A stretch of 64,000 bases of DNA from the NCBI GenBank assembly GCA_022579005.1, contig MU401536.1, positions 62,001 through 126,000 of the forward strand, written 5' to 3'. The DNA comes from Poronia punctata. Taxonomy: Eukaryota > Ascomycota > Sordariomycetes > Xylariales > Xylariaceae. The notes under the pieces are model-generated. The model was given only the letters and a program-made list of their open reading frames with translations. It searched no databases and was not told the origin of the DNA. Made by a program: the position numbers and the translations under genes. The stretch's first letter is position 1. Each line of letters starts with the position of its first letter. Below, piece by piece: positions 25,302-36,961 of the stretch.

Positions 25302-27349
25302 TATGTCACAAATAATGTAAACAAGGCTCTCTCTATACGCTGATACAAATAAGCACACTGGTTGGGTTCTGAGAAAACCTCCAGAGTCTATCGATAAGGT
25401 CGAAAGGCCGTGGTAGAAATATCAGATCGGGCGGGAGGGGCAGAAGATGGATGATGATGTGACTCTTTTACAGTCTCGTCGTCGTCGTCTCTGCTACGGT
25501 CTCGTCGTTAATGTGGGCGTCGTAAGGATGGGACAAAAACAGGAGTGTTGAACAATTGGCTGGCGCGCACGTTGTTTCTCAAAGGGTCGGAAATGAAAAC
25601 CAGATCAGTTGTATCGACTTAGTTAACAAATAATTAGTATGATGGGTACTTTGAACGTTGCCGAGGGGTAGCAATAGGAACTAACAGTGGTCTCCTATGT
25701 AAAAGTTGGGTTTAGGATCGGTGGATGGCAATTTTAAGTTTTGCTGTACAGCTGTGGTAGAAGCAGGTGGTTGGTTTATTTGTCGGGTCGTCGTGAACAC
25801 AATTGAAAGGTGTAATTTTTTCGGCAAGTCGAAATTTCTCTGGGTTATTAGACTAGAGGCAAAGTAGAGTTCAACAAACTGGAGCCGTTCAGGCAGGGCT
25901 ATGTAGTCTACTTGGTATTGAAAACCTTGGAAACCTTAGCTCCAAGGTTGAGAGAAAGCGTAAGCCACAGGGAGCTGTTTGTACACAGTGGCACCTAACC
26001 ACTAACATACAGTAAGACAATCTCGTAAATACATTCAATGTTGACAACGTTGTACCTCAGTTAGAGAGTTTAGTACCTACTGCCCAGGGCTGACCACCTG
26101 AAGCACTCTGCTTTTAGATCTTTGAGGACCAATCAGGCCTTGGTCAGTGACTTTTGTACTTTACATTATTTGATATCTTGATTTGTGGCCTACGGGTTAT
26201 GAGATGTATCACGGTTAACACTAGATTGGGCAATACTGTACTCTGTACTTCTTGGTAACCATCTCGAGATAAACAAGAAGTTTTACCTTGGGTTGCTATT
26301 TACACATACTCGTCAAAGTCTATCTATCAACCTAATTCAAAAGTTCATGCAGTAGACCTATTAGAAGTAGCGCAACACCTTGCTTAATTAATGTTGATAA
26401 GGTTTATACATAACCCCAGGTAAGGAGGTAGGTATATCTAATCCACATTCTTCTAGAGTTGTTGATGTGTTTATTTTGATATCTTCTGTTTGCAATGCTC
26501 TGTTGACAATGTGCCACTTGCCATTCTGGCCGCTTTATGCCTGAAGCCTTGCTCGGGCCAATGTCCTGTCGGTAGATGCGCTGCTTCACACTACCATTGT
26601 TGTCAGTCGTTTAGTAGTGAAAAAACTTCGGTGTTTGTCCAGACGTGAGTCGTGTCCTGTCTCCTATCTAGCCTGAAATGGCGGTCAACGCCTGATAGAT
26701 ACACCCGCTACCAATTTTCTCGGTTCCAAGGTGCAGAAACAAATGTATTGACGAACCGCGTCGTCGGTCTGTATGTACTTGGAATATTGCAGCTCTTCAC
26801 GAGATTCCTCTTCCAATGAAGCTATTTCAATGTAGGCAGTTAAGTTATCAGGTACAGGTAGCCATCACGATGACCTTATAGATTACATCTACGTGTATAG
26901 GCAAGTTTTATTCAGCTACCATTGGTACGTCACGTATGTATGGACACGACTCGGCAAAAACGATGGGATTTTGGGAGTTGTCAGTGTTACCACCGTACCT
27001 AGACTAGTGCCCACCCCAGCCTCATCTTAAAATTCACTTCATCCAAGTTTCAGGTACCTCCCTCCTCGATATATACATATACTCCATATGTTGATATAAA
27101 ACTAGGTACTTGCAAGTGCCATTTTGCTAAGGCTCGAGGTCTTTTCAATCATTCTTGCCAAATACGAACCTACCTATCTACCTGTAACCTCGTACACACA
27201 AAGACATTATGGCATCCATACGTGCGTGTACGTGTAAAGAAGACGTCCTGAATCCAAAGGGCTGTATGTTCTATTGTCTATCCTATTACCTACCATAAAT
27301 CTATAAATGTCTATTCGCTTCGTATATCATAAACCCACCGAGCTCTTGT
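25302..27349. other. Intergenic region upstream of the GYF gene
   Basis: This 2 kb holds the upstream region of the GYF gene and the 3' end of the NRPS-like gene. A CGTCGTCGT-type run lies near 25.48 kb, and TACCTACC-like repeats lie near 27.1 kb. I found no coding signal and no RNA gene. Confidence 0.5.
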
Positions 27350-30300
27350 TCAGAATTTCCATTGCTCACACCAGTGTCTCATCAGTTCGGGTGTTACTGG
27401 CTTCGCATTCCTCATGGAAGGACTACGACCTTTCGTAACCGTCATATCAAATATGACGGGGCTTCGATCATCAGAAGCGGCCATGGCACGATATGTTTCG
27501 AGCAATTTCACGCCGGGATTCTTATCCAACGCCTGTAGGTCGCTCGTCTGACTCTCTTCGAGTTTGCGGACCCAATGGTCAAAACTGACGAGCTCCGGAA
27601 TGCGCCCCTTGCCGTAGTATTCCTGGATGGCCACGGCTAGTTTGCCCCATGTGGTTGACGATGGATTCACGCCGTGGTAGTAGCCGCTGATCTCGTCTGC
27701 GGTGAGCTTTTGTGATATGCCGGCAACGTCAAGTATGAGCCCTGCGATACTCTCGCAAGGTGTCCAATCCACACGCTCCATGCTGCCGAGATTACTAGGC
27801 AGGGCCCCTATAAACAGGCTGCTTGCGATGATGGAAGGCACCCACTCATGTCTATTCCAGGATCCACCTGCACCTTCCGGTCCGGCAACCTGGCCAACTC
27901 GGACGATTGCTGCGGGGAAGTCTCCCGCACGTGCCACGTCCTCCAGAATCAAACTTCCAATTTGCTTGCTGCGTCCGTAACCGTTTGAGGGAAGTGTCAG
28001 GTCCTCGAGTCGCTGCTCGGGCAACAAACCAACGGAAGGGTCCCATCTATCTCCCGTGCCGATAGATGAAATGAATATGACAGCAACACGCTTCGACGCC
28101 CGAGAAGCAAAGTCGGCAACGTGGCGAACACCGCGTAAATGTGGCTCGAAGGACTCGACTGGCATATTGAAGTTGACGGGCCAGGCATTGTGGATGAAGC
28201 GGTCTGCCGTCTGGAGCAGTTGGTTGTATACGTCTCGCGGAAGTCCGAAATCCCAGCGTGATAAGTCGGCGTGTAATAGGGTGCACTTGGATTCGTAGTC
28301 GCTTGCCAGTCCGCGTTCCATCATCGACCGCGCCTGTTGCTTTTTTCCTCCGTCCTCTGCTCGGTTGAGACATATGATTCTCTTCACGGCAGGGTTCTTG
28401 ACCATTTGGTCTAGCATGTAGGATCCCAGCATGCCGGTGGAGCCGGTGAGTACGACCGTCTGATCATGGTCGGAGGGGTCGGGCCTATCCTGTTTTGTGT
28501 CGGGAAGGTCACTCGTGTATTTCCGCCACAATGATTCCATGGCCTGGACCTCGTAGGCAACCTCGTCCGTGGCGGTATAACCATTGCTTTGGTGGGATAG
28601 GGAGAGTATGTATCTCGCTAATTTTCTTGGAGTGGGATTGCTATAGATGACGCGGGTCGCAACCAGCCCGGCATCGATAGGGAGCCCGGCAGCTTCGAGG
28701 CCAGCGCGGAGCAGACGAGACGCGCCGATGACATGCATGCTATCGACCTGCCCACAATGTCAGCAACTTGTCATAAGAGATGAGTAAAGCAGGAGACTTA
28801 CACCTCCGGAAAAGAAGTCGGCGTCCGGTTCAAGTTTCCCCCCAACGCCGAGTCTATTCGAGAACAGGTCTTGAATGGACCCTATCAAAGCCTCCTCCGA
28901 GCTTAGGTCGATATGAGGCGCGTCGTCTTTAGAGACCTGGCCAACTCGCTCATATAACTTGTCGGTTTCGTCCTTGTATAGCTTGAGCGTGCCAGCCCTC
29001 TGAATCGTGCCCTTGCCTGCACGTAAAAATGGCTTCTGTGGAGACGACAGCATGACAAATTCTCGACCGATTTGACCATGTGCGACAGTCTCCTTGTTCG
29101 CCGCTGCCACTAAAGGCCACACCCTTTCGATGAGGCTCTCGGCATCCTCGTCACTCTCGGGATGTGTTACTGGTTCCAGTATCAGGCAAGGCTGGAATTG
29201 GCCCGCTCCGGCAACCACAGCGCCCTTGATCTCGGCATGGTCGGTAATTATTTCCTCCATCGTGACCGGGTTCAACTTCTCTCCGTTGGAGAAGACTATA
29301 ATATCTGTGGGGTCAAAGTGTCAGTCCTCAAAACTCGATGACCGGCGATGAATGGTATAAGAGGAACTTACTATCTGCCCGTCCATAGTAGATCCAATGG
29401 TCCGGTAAGGTGGGATGTGGCTTATACAAGTCTTTCGTATCATATTCGGTCGCGTCTGGGAAGGTGTAGAAGAAGCCCTGGAGGCCCGGGTCTGTGTCTT
29501 TTCGCACGCAAACAAGTTGATAAACATCATCTTCACCTTCTACCTTTCTCCAGTCCGCCCCAAACTCTTCTGAATGGATAAGAACTAACGACGGGAGATT
29601 AGTTAGCCCCCCCCGACCAGACGATGAGTATGATTTGTGTTGGGAAACTCACAATACTGCCACTGATTTGGGTCCTTTTCTGGCTGTAGATAGACGGGGA
29701 AGGGGATAAATCTGTCAAAAACACGAGTCGTCAGTTTTTGTTATCTTTTCATACTTGAGGACGGGGGAGACTCTTCTTACTCTGTGGCAGAAATGACGTT
29801 ACAGAGACGCACACCGTTATGTACGAGTCTGTTTCCCGCCTCCCGGGCCAAATTACCTGTCGACCCGTTAGCATTCGCCCCGTCACATAGCGAGTAAGAC
29901 AGTCGAGGACTTACCACCACCCGTGAACACAATGTTCATTTTTCTTAATTGTGACATGTGTTCCTCGGTCTGGCTCATGTCTTCTAGAATAGCCGGTCTT
30001 TGATTACGAGTTAGCCGACCATCTTTCGGTTCTGAAACGCCGACCGATGAGCAGAAAGGGATATGTGTAAGACAGAACTCACGGAAGAAAAGCCGACTGC
30101 ACATCGAGATTCTCGAGACAGGCGGCCACTGAATCCGAGGAAAGGGGACGGTCTGCCGGGCCAAACGCCGCAGGAACGCCGTAATACAAGGCAGTTATAA
30201 GGAATGTATACATGCCCGCGGCATGAAATAGGGGCACTGACGCACAATCTCGTAAGCAACAGCAACTCACTCACTCACTCACTCACATAATAGGGGGGGG

Positions 30301-31111
30301 GGGGAACGAACAAAGAGAAAAAACACTTACTAGGTATGAAGTTCCGCCTACAGCCATCCACGAACCCATACAAGAAAATCTTCCTCCCCTCCCACGCCGG
30401 CAAGGCCTGATACCGATCGGCGATAGCCAACATCCCATTCCTCACCACAATCGGTTTCGGCAAGCCCGTCGAACCGCTCGTATGCATGACACAGAGAGGC
30501 TCCCACTCCCATCCCTCCCCCTTGTTATACGGGAACGGTAACGGATCCACGTCCTCTGAGTCCTCTGAGAAAAACCAACTCTCAAGCGAACCGGTAGGGA
30601 TAGCTCTCATATCCCGCTCCTTCAACCACGGCCGAACAATTTCCCCATGCGTCTCTTCGGGAAAGACGACGACACGACAATCCGTCGCATCGAAAAGACT
30701 TAGTTGTCCCTCTTGGGAATTCCTCGAAGAGATGAATAGAGCTTTGTATCCGGCCTTGACGGCGGCCAGGACCATGACGACGTATCGCGCATCGTTTGGG
30801 CCGATGTAGGCGATTGTCGGGAACGGGTCTTTGGGAGAGGGGGAGCCGCAGGTTGCGATGATTCTATGGGCTACGCGGTTGATGGCGTTGGCGTATTGTT
30901 TGAATGTGATGGGACGCCAGCCGCCGTCGTCTTTTGGGTTGTTGTTATTGTTGGAGGTGAGTGGGATGGAGAATGCTTCTCTGGTTGGGTCGGTGAGGGC
31001 GATTTCGTCGACGATGTGCGGGAGCGGACGGGTGCCGTAGTTTGGTGGTTCTTGTTGGGGTTTGGGATGGTCGAAGGGGGGTTCTGTGATGGGGGTTTCG
31101 TGGATGCCCAT
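27350..31111 (-). CDS. NRPS-like carboxylate reductase, adenylation-thiolation-reductase (A-T-R), no condensation domain
   Basis: Eight exons: 30331-31111, 30083-30236, 29915-29997, 29781-29856, 29653-29711, 29372-29584, 28802-29304 and 27350-28747, giving 1088 residues. All junctions are GT-AG and frame-consistent. The adenylation domain (about residues 20-560) shows MHTSGSTGLPKP (phosphate loop), ISATE, YYGRAD and the Lys-bearing GKGTIQR motif. The carrier domain has DFFSGGVDSM with Ser626 as the phosphopantetheine site. Intron 7 splits that motif just before V-D-S. The reductase domain has the NAD(P)-binding GSTGMLG (725-731) and catalytic YGRSK (Tyr880, Lys884). Such enzymes activate an acid with ATP, load it on the carrier and release an aldehyde or alcohol. 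The substrate cannot be read from sequence. No other biosynthetic gene is adjacent. Intron 1 contains an ACTC microsatellite and a G8-10 run. Confidence 0.93.
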
Positions 31112-33679
31112 GGTTCGTTCTTGCGGGGGGACGTTTTTTTTTTTTTTGACGTCGTTTCTTTAACCGAGATAATGTGTGTGAGAGAGGTACGTATTCGAGT
31201 TTTATGACGATGGTATCGGAAATATAATATACTAGATATCTTAATTCGTAGATGGATGTCGTATAAGCCAAGTGATGTCAATTTATTCACTGCAGCTTCT
31301 TCTTCTTATTCTTCTTTCCACTTTGCTCAAAACAGTTTTCCTTTCTTTTTTTTTCCTTTCAAACAACAAACTCCTACCAAAAGCGCCATCCGTCGCTCTA
31401 TTCTTATACTCCGGACATTATCCTACATTTCTTACCCTTCCCTTATCTCAACTTTGAAAGACGGACGCGTCGGAATCGCGAAGTAATGTAATCCTTTAAG
31501 TGGCACCCCTCGGCAAACAGAAAATCGCGGATAACCACATACATACATTTACTTTCATTATTCAAGCAGGGCCAATATAATAAGAGGATGACATAATCTG
31601 GGTTTTTGCATGTAACAGAAGAGGTAACTAGACTAACAATTTGTTACTAGATGTACATGTTATTGTGAAAACTGTCTGTCACTAACCTAGAGGGTTACAT
31701 TCGTTATAAGGGGGGTATGTATTCATCTATCGACTCTTGATTTCATAGAAGCCGTGTAAGTCGCCCTACCACTCAGCTTGTCGAACTTGGACGTATTACG
31801 CCTGATCTAGGGAGTGACAGAGGCCAGGGTTAACGGGGTTACGGAGTCCGGGGTTACGGAGTAAGAAAGACATGTTGGTATCATATTATGTCATACTATA
31901 TACCGGTAAGTGATATATATATGCAACTGCCGCAAGAGTTATTCCGATCAATTGTCGGCAGGATAGAGGTTTCGGCCGAGAAATGTTGATGATATGCGGT
32001 AGGTTACACCTTACACCTTACCTCGGTGATGAGAGGTAATCATTCGACAAATCAGCTTCGGTATTGAAACGTGCGAAAGGGGGGGAGCGCGAGCTACTAC
32101 ATTAGATATCTAAGAGTTAAATATACATGATACATGAACCACCTTTCAGTTTTTCTATGTGGAATCTAACAAAACTACCTGTCAACTTTATTCTGTCCCG
32201 AAAAAAAAAAGATAAAAACTGTCGCAAGATAAACACAGCAGGTTAACAGCGGGGGGAAGCGATCGGAATCTCAAAACACCCCGTTTCTGGAAACTTTCCC
32301 CACCGTCGAAGCAACCACCGCCGCCGCCGCTCTCTCGCGCCGTTCCCTCGCGTTTCCGAAGGGTGCCGAGTTTTCCTTGAACGGACCCAAAAAAAAACAT
32401 ACACATAGATAAAAGGTTGTAGGTAACTACCAGCCACTTACCGGATCGGTATTCAACTAAAAGGTGATAATTATTTAGAGTAGTAGGTAAGGTATTTTAT
32501 AAAGGATTGATTGAGATTTGGATAGCCGGACCTGAGTGGAGTTCCTCTGTGAGATCCGATCAAGTTTGTTAGATGCTCGGGAATTCATTTGCTTGTACGG
32601 CGCCCTCACTCCAACTCTCACTCTCACTCTCACTTCTCACTTCTCACTCTCATCGTATCCTGTAAAAAATCGCTTCATCATCTGTGTGGGTAAGATACCA
32701 ACCTAAGATATCAGATAAAAGTCAAGAGTAGACTAGGTACTTAGGTTAAGAGGTGAAAACAAGCAATAAGGCTGGGCGCACTATGTATTTACATGAGTCG
32801 TTTAATATGTAACAAAGCCACAAGCTCCGGACTTATATACCTAGTGTCGCTGATCATCAAAATACATAATATCTCACTTCAAGGGACCTATTCATGCACG
32901 TCGAGATCAAGCTATACCTATACCTATACCTAAGTATCTACTCGCGGAAAAGATATCTGTGTGCGAGTCAATGGAAATGGAGAGGCGAGATTCGGTATAC
33001 ACGCTCTCGTGTCACATCACTCGCGTAAGCGTTGCATTCACGAACAATAAGAGACGCCATACGCGTATTTCGGTACCTGTAACCTACCTACCTAACCTAC
33101 TCGTAGATTATGAGGCGACTACGAGCAAAAGCAAGTACACACTTATTCTGAATAGTTATTACCTTGTCATGAAACATGACTATGACATCTCCCCGTCACA
33201 GATTTGCCATCAATACTATATACTACAGACTAACTTAAAAACTAGTCAGGTCTAAACTTCGTATATGCCATAGCCACACTTCTCGTGAGGCGAAGATGAA
33301 AGCGTGAGCTTAGTTAGTCCTGCCTATGACGTAGCCTATCTGTCATGATAATCATCTCTTCGTCTATTCCCCCGGTCTGTCGGGAATCGAATCCCGACAG
33401 ACCGCCTGTTCGTATTACCATATGTTGACCTATTTATTCTATTTTGTACCTGTAATTATACCTTCGTAATCTTTCTTGAGTATCGCGATTAACTGGTAGA
33501 TTTGTCAATCGTTTTAACATGGCCTGATCTAAGACGTAGGTATCCTTTTAAATAAGCTCACCCTTCGTAAACCCCTCTAGGTTAGTCTAGTGATTTGAGA
33601 TCTGGGTAGGTATTCAGTCTTTACATCCCGTTCCACAAGACGAGTGAATACGAGCAGGTACCTTAGGTAGTCTAGTCCT
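31112..33679. other. Intergenic region upstream of the NRPS-like gene
   Basis: No gene is supported. It contains short direct repeats (GGGGTTACGGAGT twice near 31.83-31.86 kb), a CTCTCA-type run near 32.61-32.65 kb, and the hairpin at 33373-33404. The 31.1-31.4 kb part should hold the promoter of the reductase gene. Confidence 0.5.
33373..33404. repeat. Perfect 13-bp inverted repeat (hairpin)
   Basis: The left arm CGGTCTGTCGGGA and the right arm TCCCGACAGACCG are exact reverse complements around the six-base loop ATCGAA. The inner part resembles a tRNA T-arm, but no acceptor, D or anticodon arms surround it, so I do not call a tRNA. It lies about 280 bp past the 3' end of the HET gene, which is transcribed toward it. 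Confidence 0.85.
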
Positions 33680-34943
33680 TTACACAACCTTCAAAGTCCT
33701 CGGTCCAAGCGTGCCCAAAATCCTCTCATACCCCCCATCAAGATCCAACGTCTTCCACCCCTCTCCCTTCCCACCATCCGACAGTCTGAGTATCTTCTCC
33801 CATTGCGCCTTTGTCGATTCAAACTTGCAATTAAACTCATCACTAATACACCTCGCCTCATTCTCCATCATTCCATGAACATATGCATCTCCTACAAGTT
33901 CGTAATATACCTCTGCCGTCGCTGTCTGTTTCTTTTTTCCCTGTGTAGGAGGGGCAGGGGCAGGGGCAGGGGCAGGGGCGGTAGTAGGAAGAGACGGACG
34001 TAATATCACGGCTACTTCGTAAGGATGGAAGATGGCGATTTGGTCGCCTATCTGTGCCATTCGGGGTACGAGACAGAAATATCCGTGTTTGGTCACTGCG
34101 AAGACAAAGTTTTTCGTCGCGCTGGACGATTCGAGGGCGGCGTTGAGTTTGGGTTGTTTGCTGGTGACGTCCCAGTATCCAGGACACTAGATAGGAAGGA
34201 TTTTGTTAGTTAGCATTCATAGACTGGCTAGGCCAACCTCTAGGAGAAGCATCTTTTTCGAGATACAAATTGTCCCTGTCCCTCATAAAGTGCGAATAGA
34301 GAAAGAAAGAACTTACTCCCTGCTCATACCACTTGAACCACTCGTCCCAATGCTCCCTCACATAATCCGCCCTTACTATCTCCTGTTGGGCATCACATCC
34401 CACAATCAGAGTCAACTTATACGCATCCAGCATACTATCACCATTGATATAATCAGCCATATCCAACGACCCTACAAACTCCATATCCTTCTTGACCGTC
34501 TCAAAAATGGCCCTAATATTAGTATCCAGCTCCCCCTTTCCCGTATCAACATACCCGCCCACATACACAATCTCATCAGACATGAGACACCGGAACGACG
34601 CGAAGCTCTGAAGCAACGACTTCTGCGCACCCCTGTAATCTCTCAACTCATCCGACATGACAAACTGTCTCTTCCTGCCTTTCGGCAACGCCTTCACCTT
34701 TCCCCCCGCGTTTGGATTCGACGGAGGGATAAACGCGGCTTGGCTCTTGCCTCCGGCCTTCCATAGGTCGGTACGCGAGAGCACGAATTCGCTTTCTTCT
34801 TTATACCGATAATCCGGGGCCCAAGACGGGAGAGCAGTGTCTGGTTCTTGTCGTACCCTGCCGGCGTTTTGTAAGAAGCGGAGAGCATCGACTTCTAGAA
34901 AACGTCGTGCAACGTCTGTATACTGACGGGAAACAGTCAGCAG

Positions 34944-34981
<38 letters not shown>

Positions 34982-36101
34982 AGGGCTGAGAGACGTAGGT
35001 AGACAAAAACTCACCAAAATCTGCCAAGGCACTCGATAATCTACATCAAACCATTGATTCCCATCTTGGATGATATTTCCCATAGCGTAGACCCTATCCC
35101 TCGCATCCGTCGCCTCGTAACGAGAAACGTACTCGACCAGGTTCTCAAACGACAACGCGAGATCCGTAGGGCCATACTTGTCCTGGAAGTAATGATGTCG
35201 CACTCTCTGGATGATGCGGACGGCTTGTATGTTGTTGATTGTCCGGCTGAGCCGATGATGGACGTAATCCGGCCAAGTTTCCGTGTATGGCGGACATAGA
35301 AGCCACTATATCCATCCTCACATTAGTCCAACGAGGCCACCACACAAAGACAGAGAGATGGATAGGTATAATCCCTACAGCCAGAGCAAAAAGATTATCC
35401 CAATCTACCACATCCGTACCACAAACAACATGGACGTCCCGACTCAGCGAGGCTTCCTGTTGAATCCACACCCTAGAGAACCAAGGCCGATTAAGGAAAT
35501 CCACGATCCCGACAACCGTCTCCTTCAGACGAGCCTCGTCAATGCCTCCTCGATTAAACAAGGTATCGAAAAAATACGACTTCTCGACGAACCTCGACGT
35601 AATCGACGCATACCCGCAATACGAGAACTCATCCACATACTTCTTCGCCTCCAGCTTCCCCGCGTAAGCCATGGCAACGGAACTATGCTCGTCCGGAGGC
35701 CCCAGCCAGATCCAAGTCGCGCCCGCCCGTCGGTAGATGTGATGCATGATGGCCACCTGCGCGGCGCGCTCGTCGAGACTGCACTGATTGATACAGATGG
35801 CGTCGATCCACACTTTGCGCGGCCGGTCGGTCCGTCGCAGGTCTACCATCATGTTGAAAGCGTTTCTCTGCACCCAGAGCTGCGAACCGCCGCAGTCGAT
35901 CTTCTCCGGGTTCACAGGAGCACCCCATGTGTACGAGGTGGCATCGTAACATCCCTGGGCCTCGTCGAGCGTCGTCGGCACCAGTTCCGTCCTCAGAGCC
36001 TCATTACGCTGGCCCGGGTGGAGGAGGAGAAGTCGGATCGGTAGATCGCCTTCGAGATCCTTGTACAGATCCGACGCGGCTTCTGCGTTCCACTTATCCA
36101 T
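33680..36101 (-). CDS. HET-domain (heterokaryon incompatibility) protein
   Basis: The last two exons, 34317-34922 and 33680-34186, and the acceptor side 35015-35206 are firm. One model has exon 1 at 36101-35322 with a 115-nt GTGAGG...CAG intron, giving 694 residues. The HET domain is clear: YDATSYTWG, then ICINQCSLDERAAQVAIMHH and RRAGATWIWLGP, then RPWFSRVWIQQEAS, then ATDARDRVYAMG. The tail has FCLVPRMAQIGDQIAIFHPY and YELVGDAYVHGMM, typical of HET proteins. HET proteins take part in nonself recognition after hyphal fusion and can trigger cell death. Many family members have no known partner, and no NACHT/WD40, STAND or HeLo-type partner domain is visible here. A GGGGCA repeat encodes an Ala-Pro run near 33.97 kb. 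Intron 2 contains a 29-base A/T homopolymer. Confidence 0.88.
33951..33978 (+). repeat. GGGGCA hexanucleotide repeat, G-quadruplex-type
   Basis: Five runs of GGGG, each two bases apart, lie on the plus strand. They sit inside the last exon of the HET gene, where the complementary strand encodes an Ala-Pro repeat. The spacing fits the usual G-quadruplex pattern; formation is inferred. Confidence 0.85.
34951..34979 (+). repeat. A29 homopolymer inside a HET-gene intron
   Basis: There are 29 A on the plus strand, so T29 in the transcript sense. It lies within the intron 34923-35014, upstream of a CTGAC-like branch site and a CAG acceptor. It could be a slippage-prone site or of uncertain length. 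Confidence 0.85.
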
Positions 36102-36961
36102 CGTCAGGGGCTAAATACTTAACACCTAGGTACCTATTAGTATGCTCAGTGTCAGAAGCTTGTTGTTCACACCTGTTGCAGCCTAACTATTTAGTTCCTC
36201 CCAGAATAGCTAGGAAGGGACGTTGCACTCGTAGAAACCAGACCACCTGCAGCCCAACTGACCAAGCCACCCTTATCCCTTTTCAGACAGAACGCTTACG
36301 AATTTATCACCTTTTGTATCTCTCGTTCTATCAGAACCCCTCTGTCAAGTATGGGGAACTTACTCGTATTGTCCATCAAGATATGACCTACTATACTCGT
36401 ACAAACCACCTTATATCTGCTGTATTCAGACTGACTTTTATCATCTATCATGATCAATAGGGGTTAACTGGAAGGACATCACTGATAGGTAGATAATATC
36501 TCACATCACCATCTCTGTAAAGGAAACTTTGTTGTGTGAAATAGTTTTTGGCATATCTATCAAGTGGGCATGTCTATCAATCAAAGTCTAGTTGAATAAC
36601 CGCTCCTTGTCCACTGCCTTGGTATCTTTTGCGACCAGAGACCTCTGAACCCATCTATCCTGGGCCTCCAATTCCAGTAGATCACTTCAGGGACACCCGG
36701 CCGACTGCGTCTGGGAAAGGCGCTGCTTTTGGTCGTCATATATCATTCAACCGAACAGCGCTACCATTGTGCGAAGAGAAACATGCCCCAACCCAATGCA
36801 AGACCGAACTTTTTTGCTTTCGTTGCACATACGACAAAGGAAATTAGCTATAATCATTCCCGCGCCCCACGCGGCATTAAGGTCATCAATCAACGTTTGG
36901 TCCACGTCACCGACGACGCTGAAGTATCGTCGGAACCTCATCGTATCTGATGGCAAGTGAT
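36102..36961. other. Intergenic region between HET gene start and eEF3 stop
   Basis: It holds the upstream region of the HET gene and the 3' UTR of eEF3. Several small open frames occur on both strands, but none has codon use or motifs that suggest a gene. Confidence 0.55.

Noticed and set aside
33380..33400. Intact tRNA at the 33.37-kb hairpin
   Set aside because: Only a T-arm-like core is present; there are no D or anticodon arms at tRNA spacing.
35283..36044. A 253-codon plus-strand frame opposite the HET gene
   Set aside because: The minus strand encodes unmistakable HET motifs there.
27350..36101. A secondary-metabolite gene cluster around the NRPS-like gene
   Set aside because: The neighbours are a GYF protein and a HET protein; no tailoring enzyme, transporter or pathway regulator is present.
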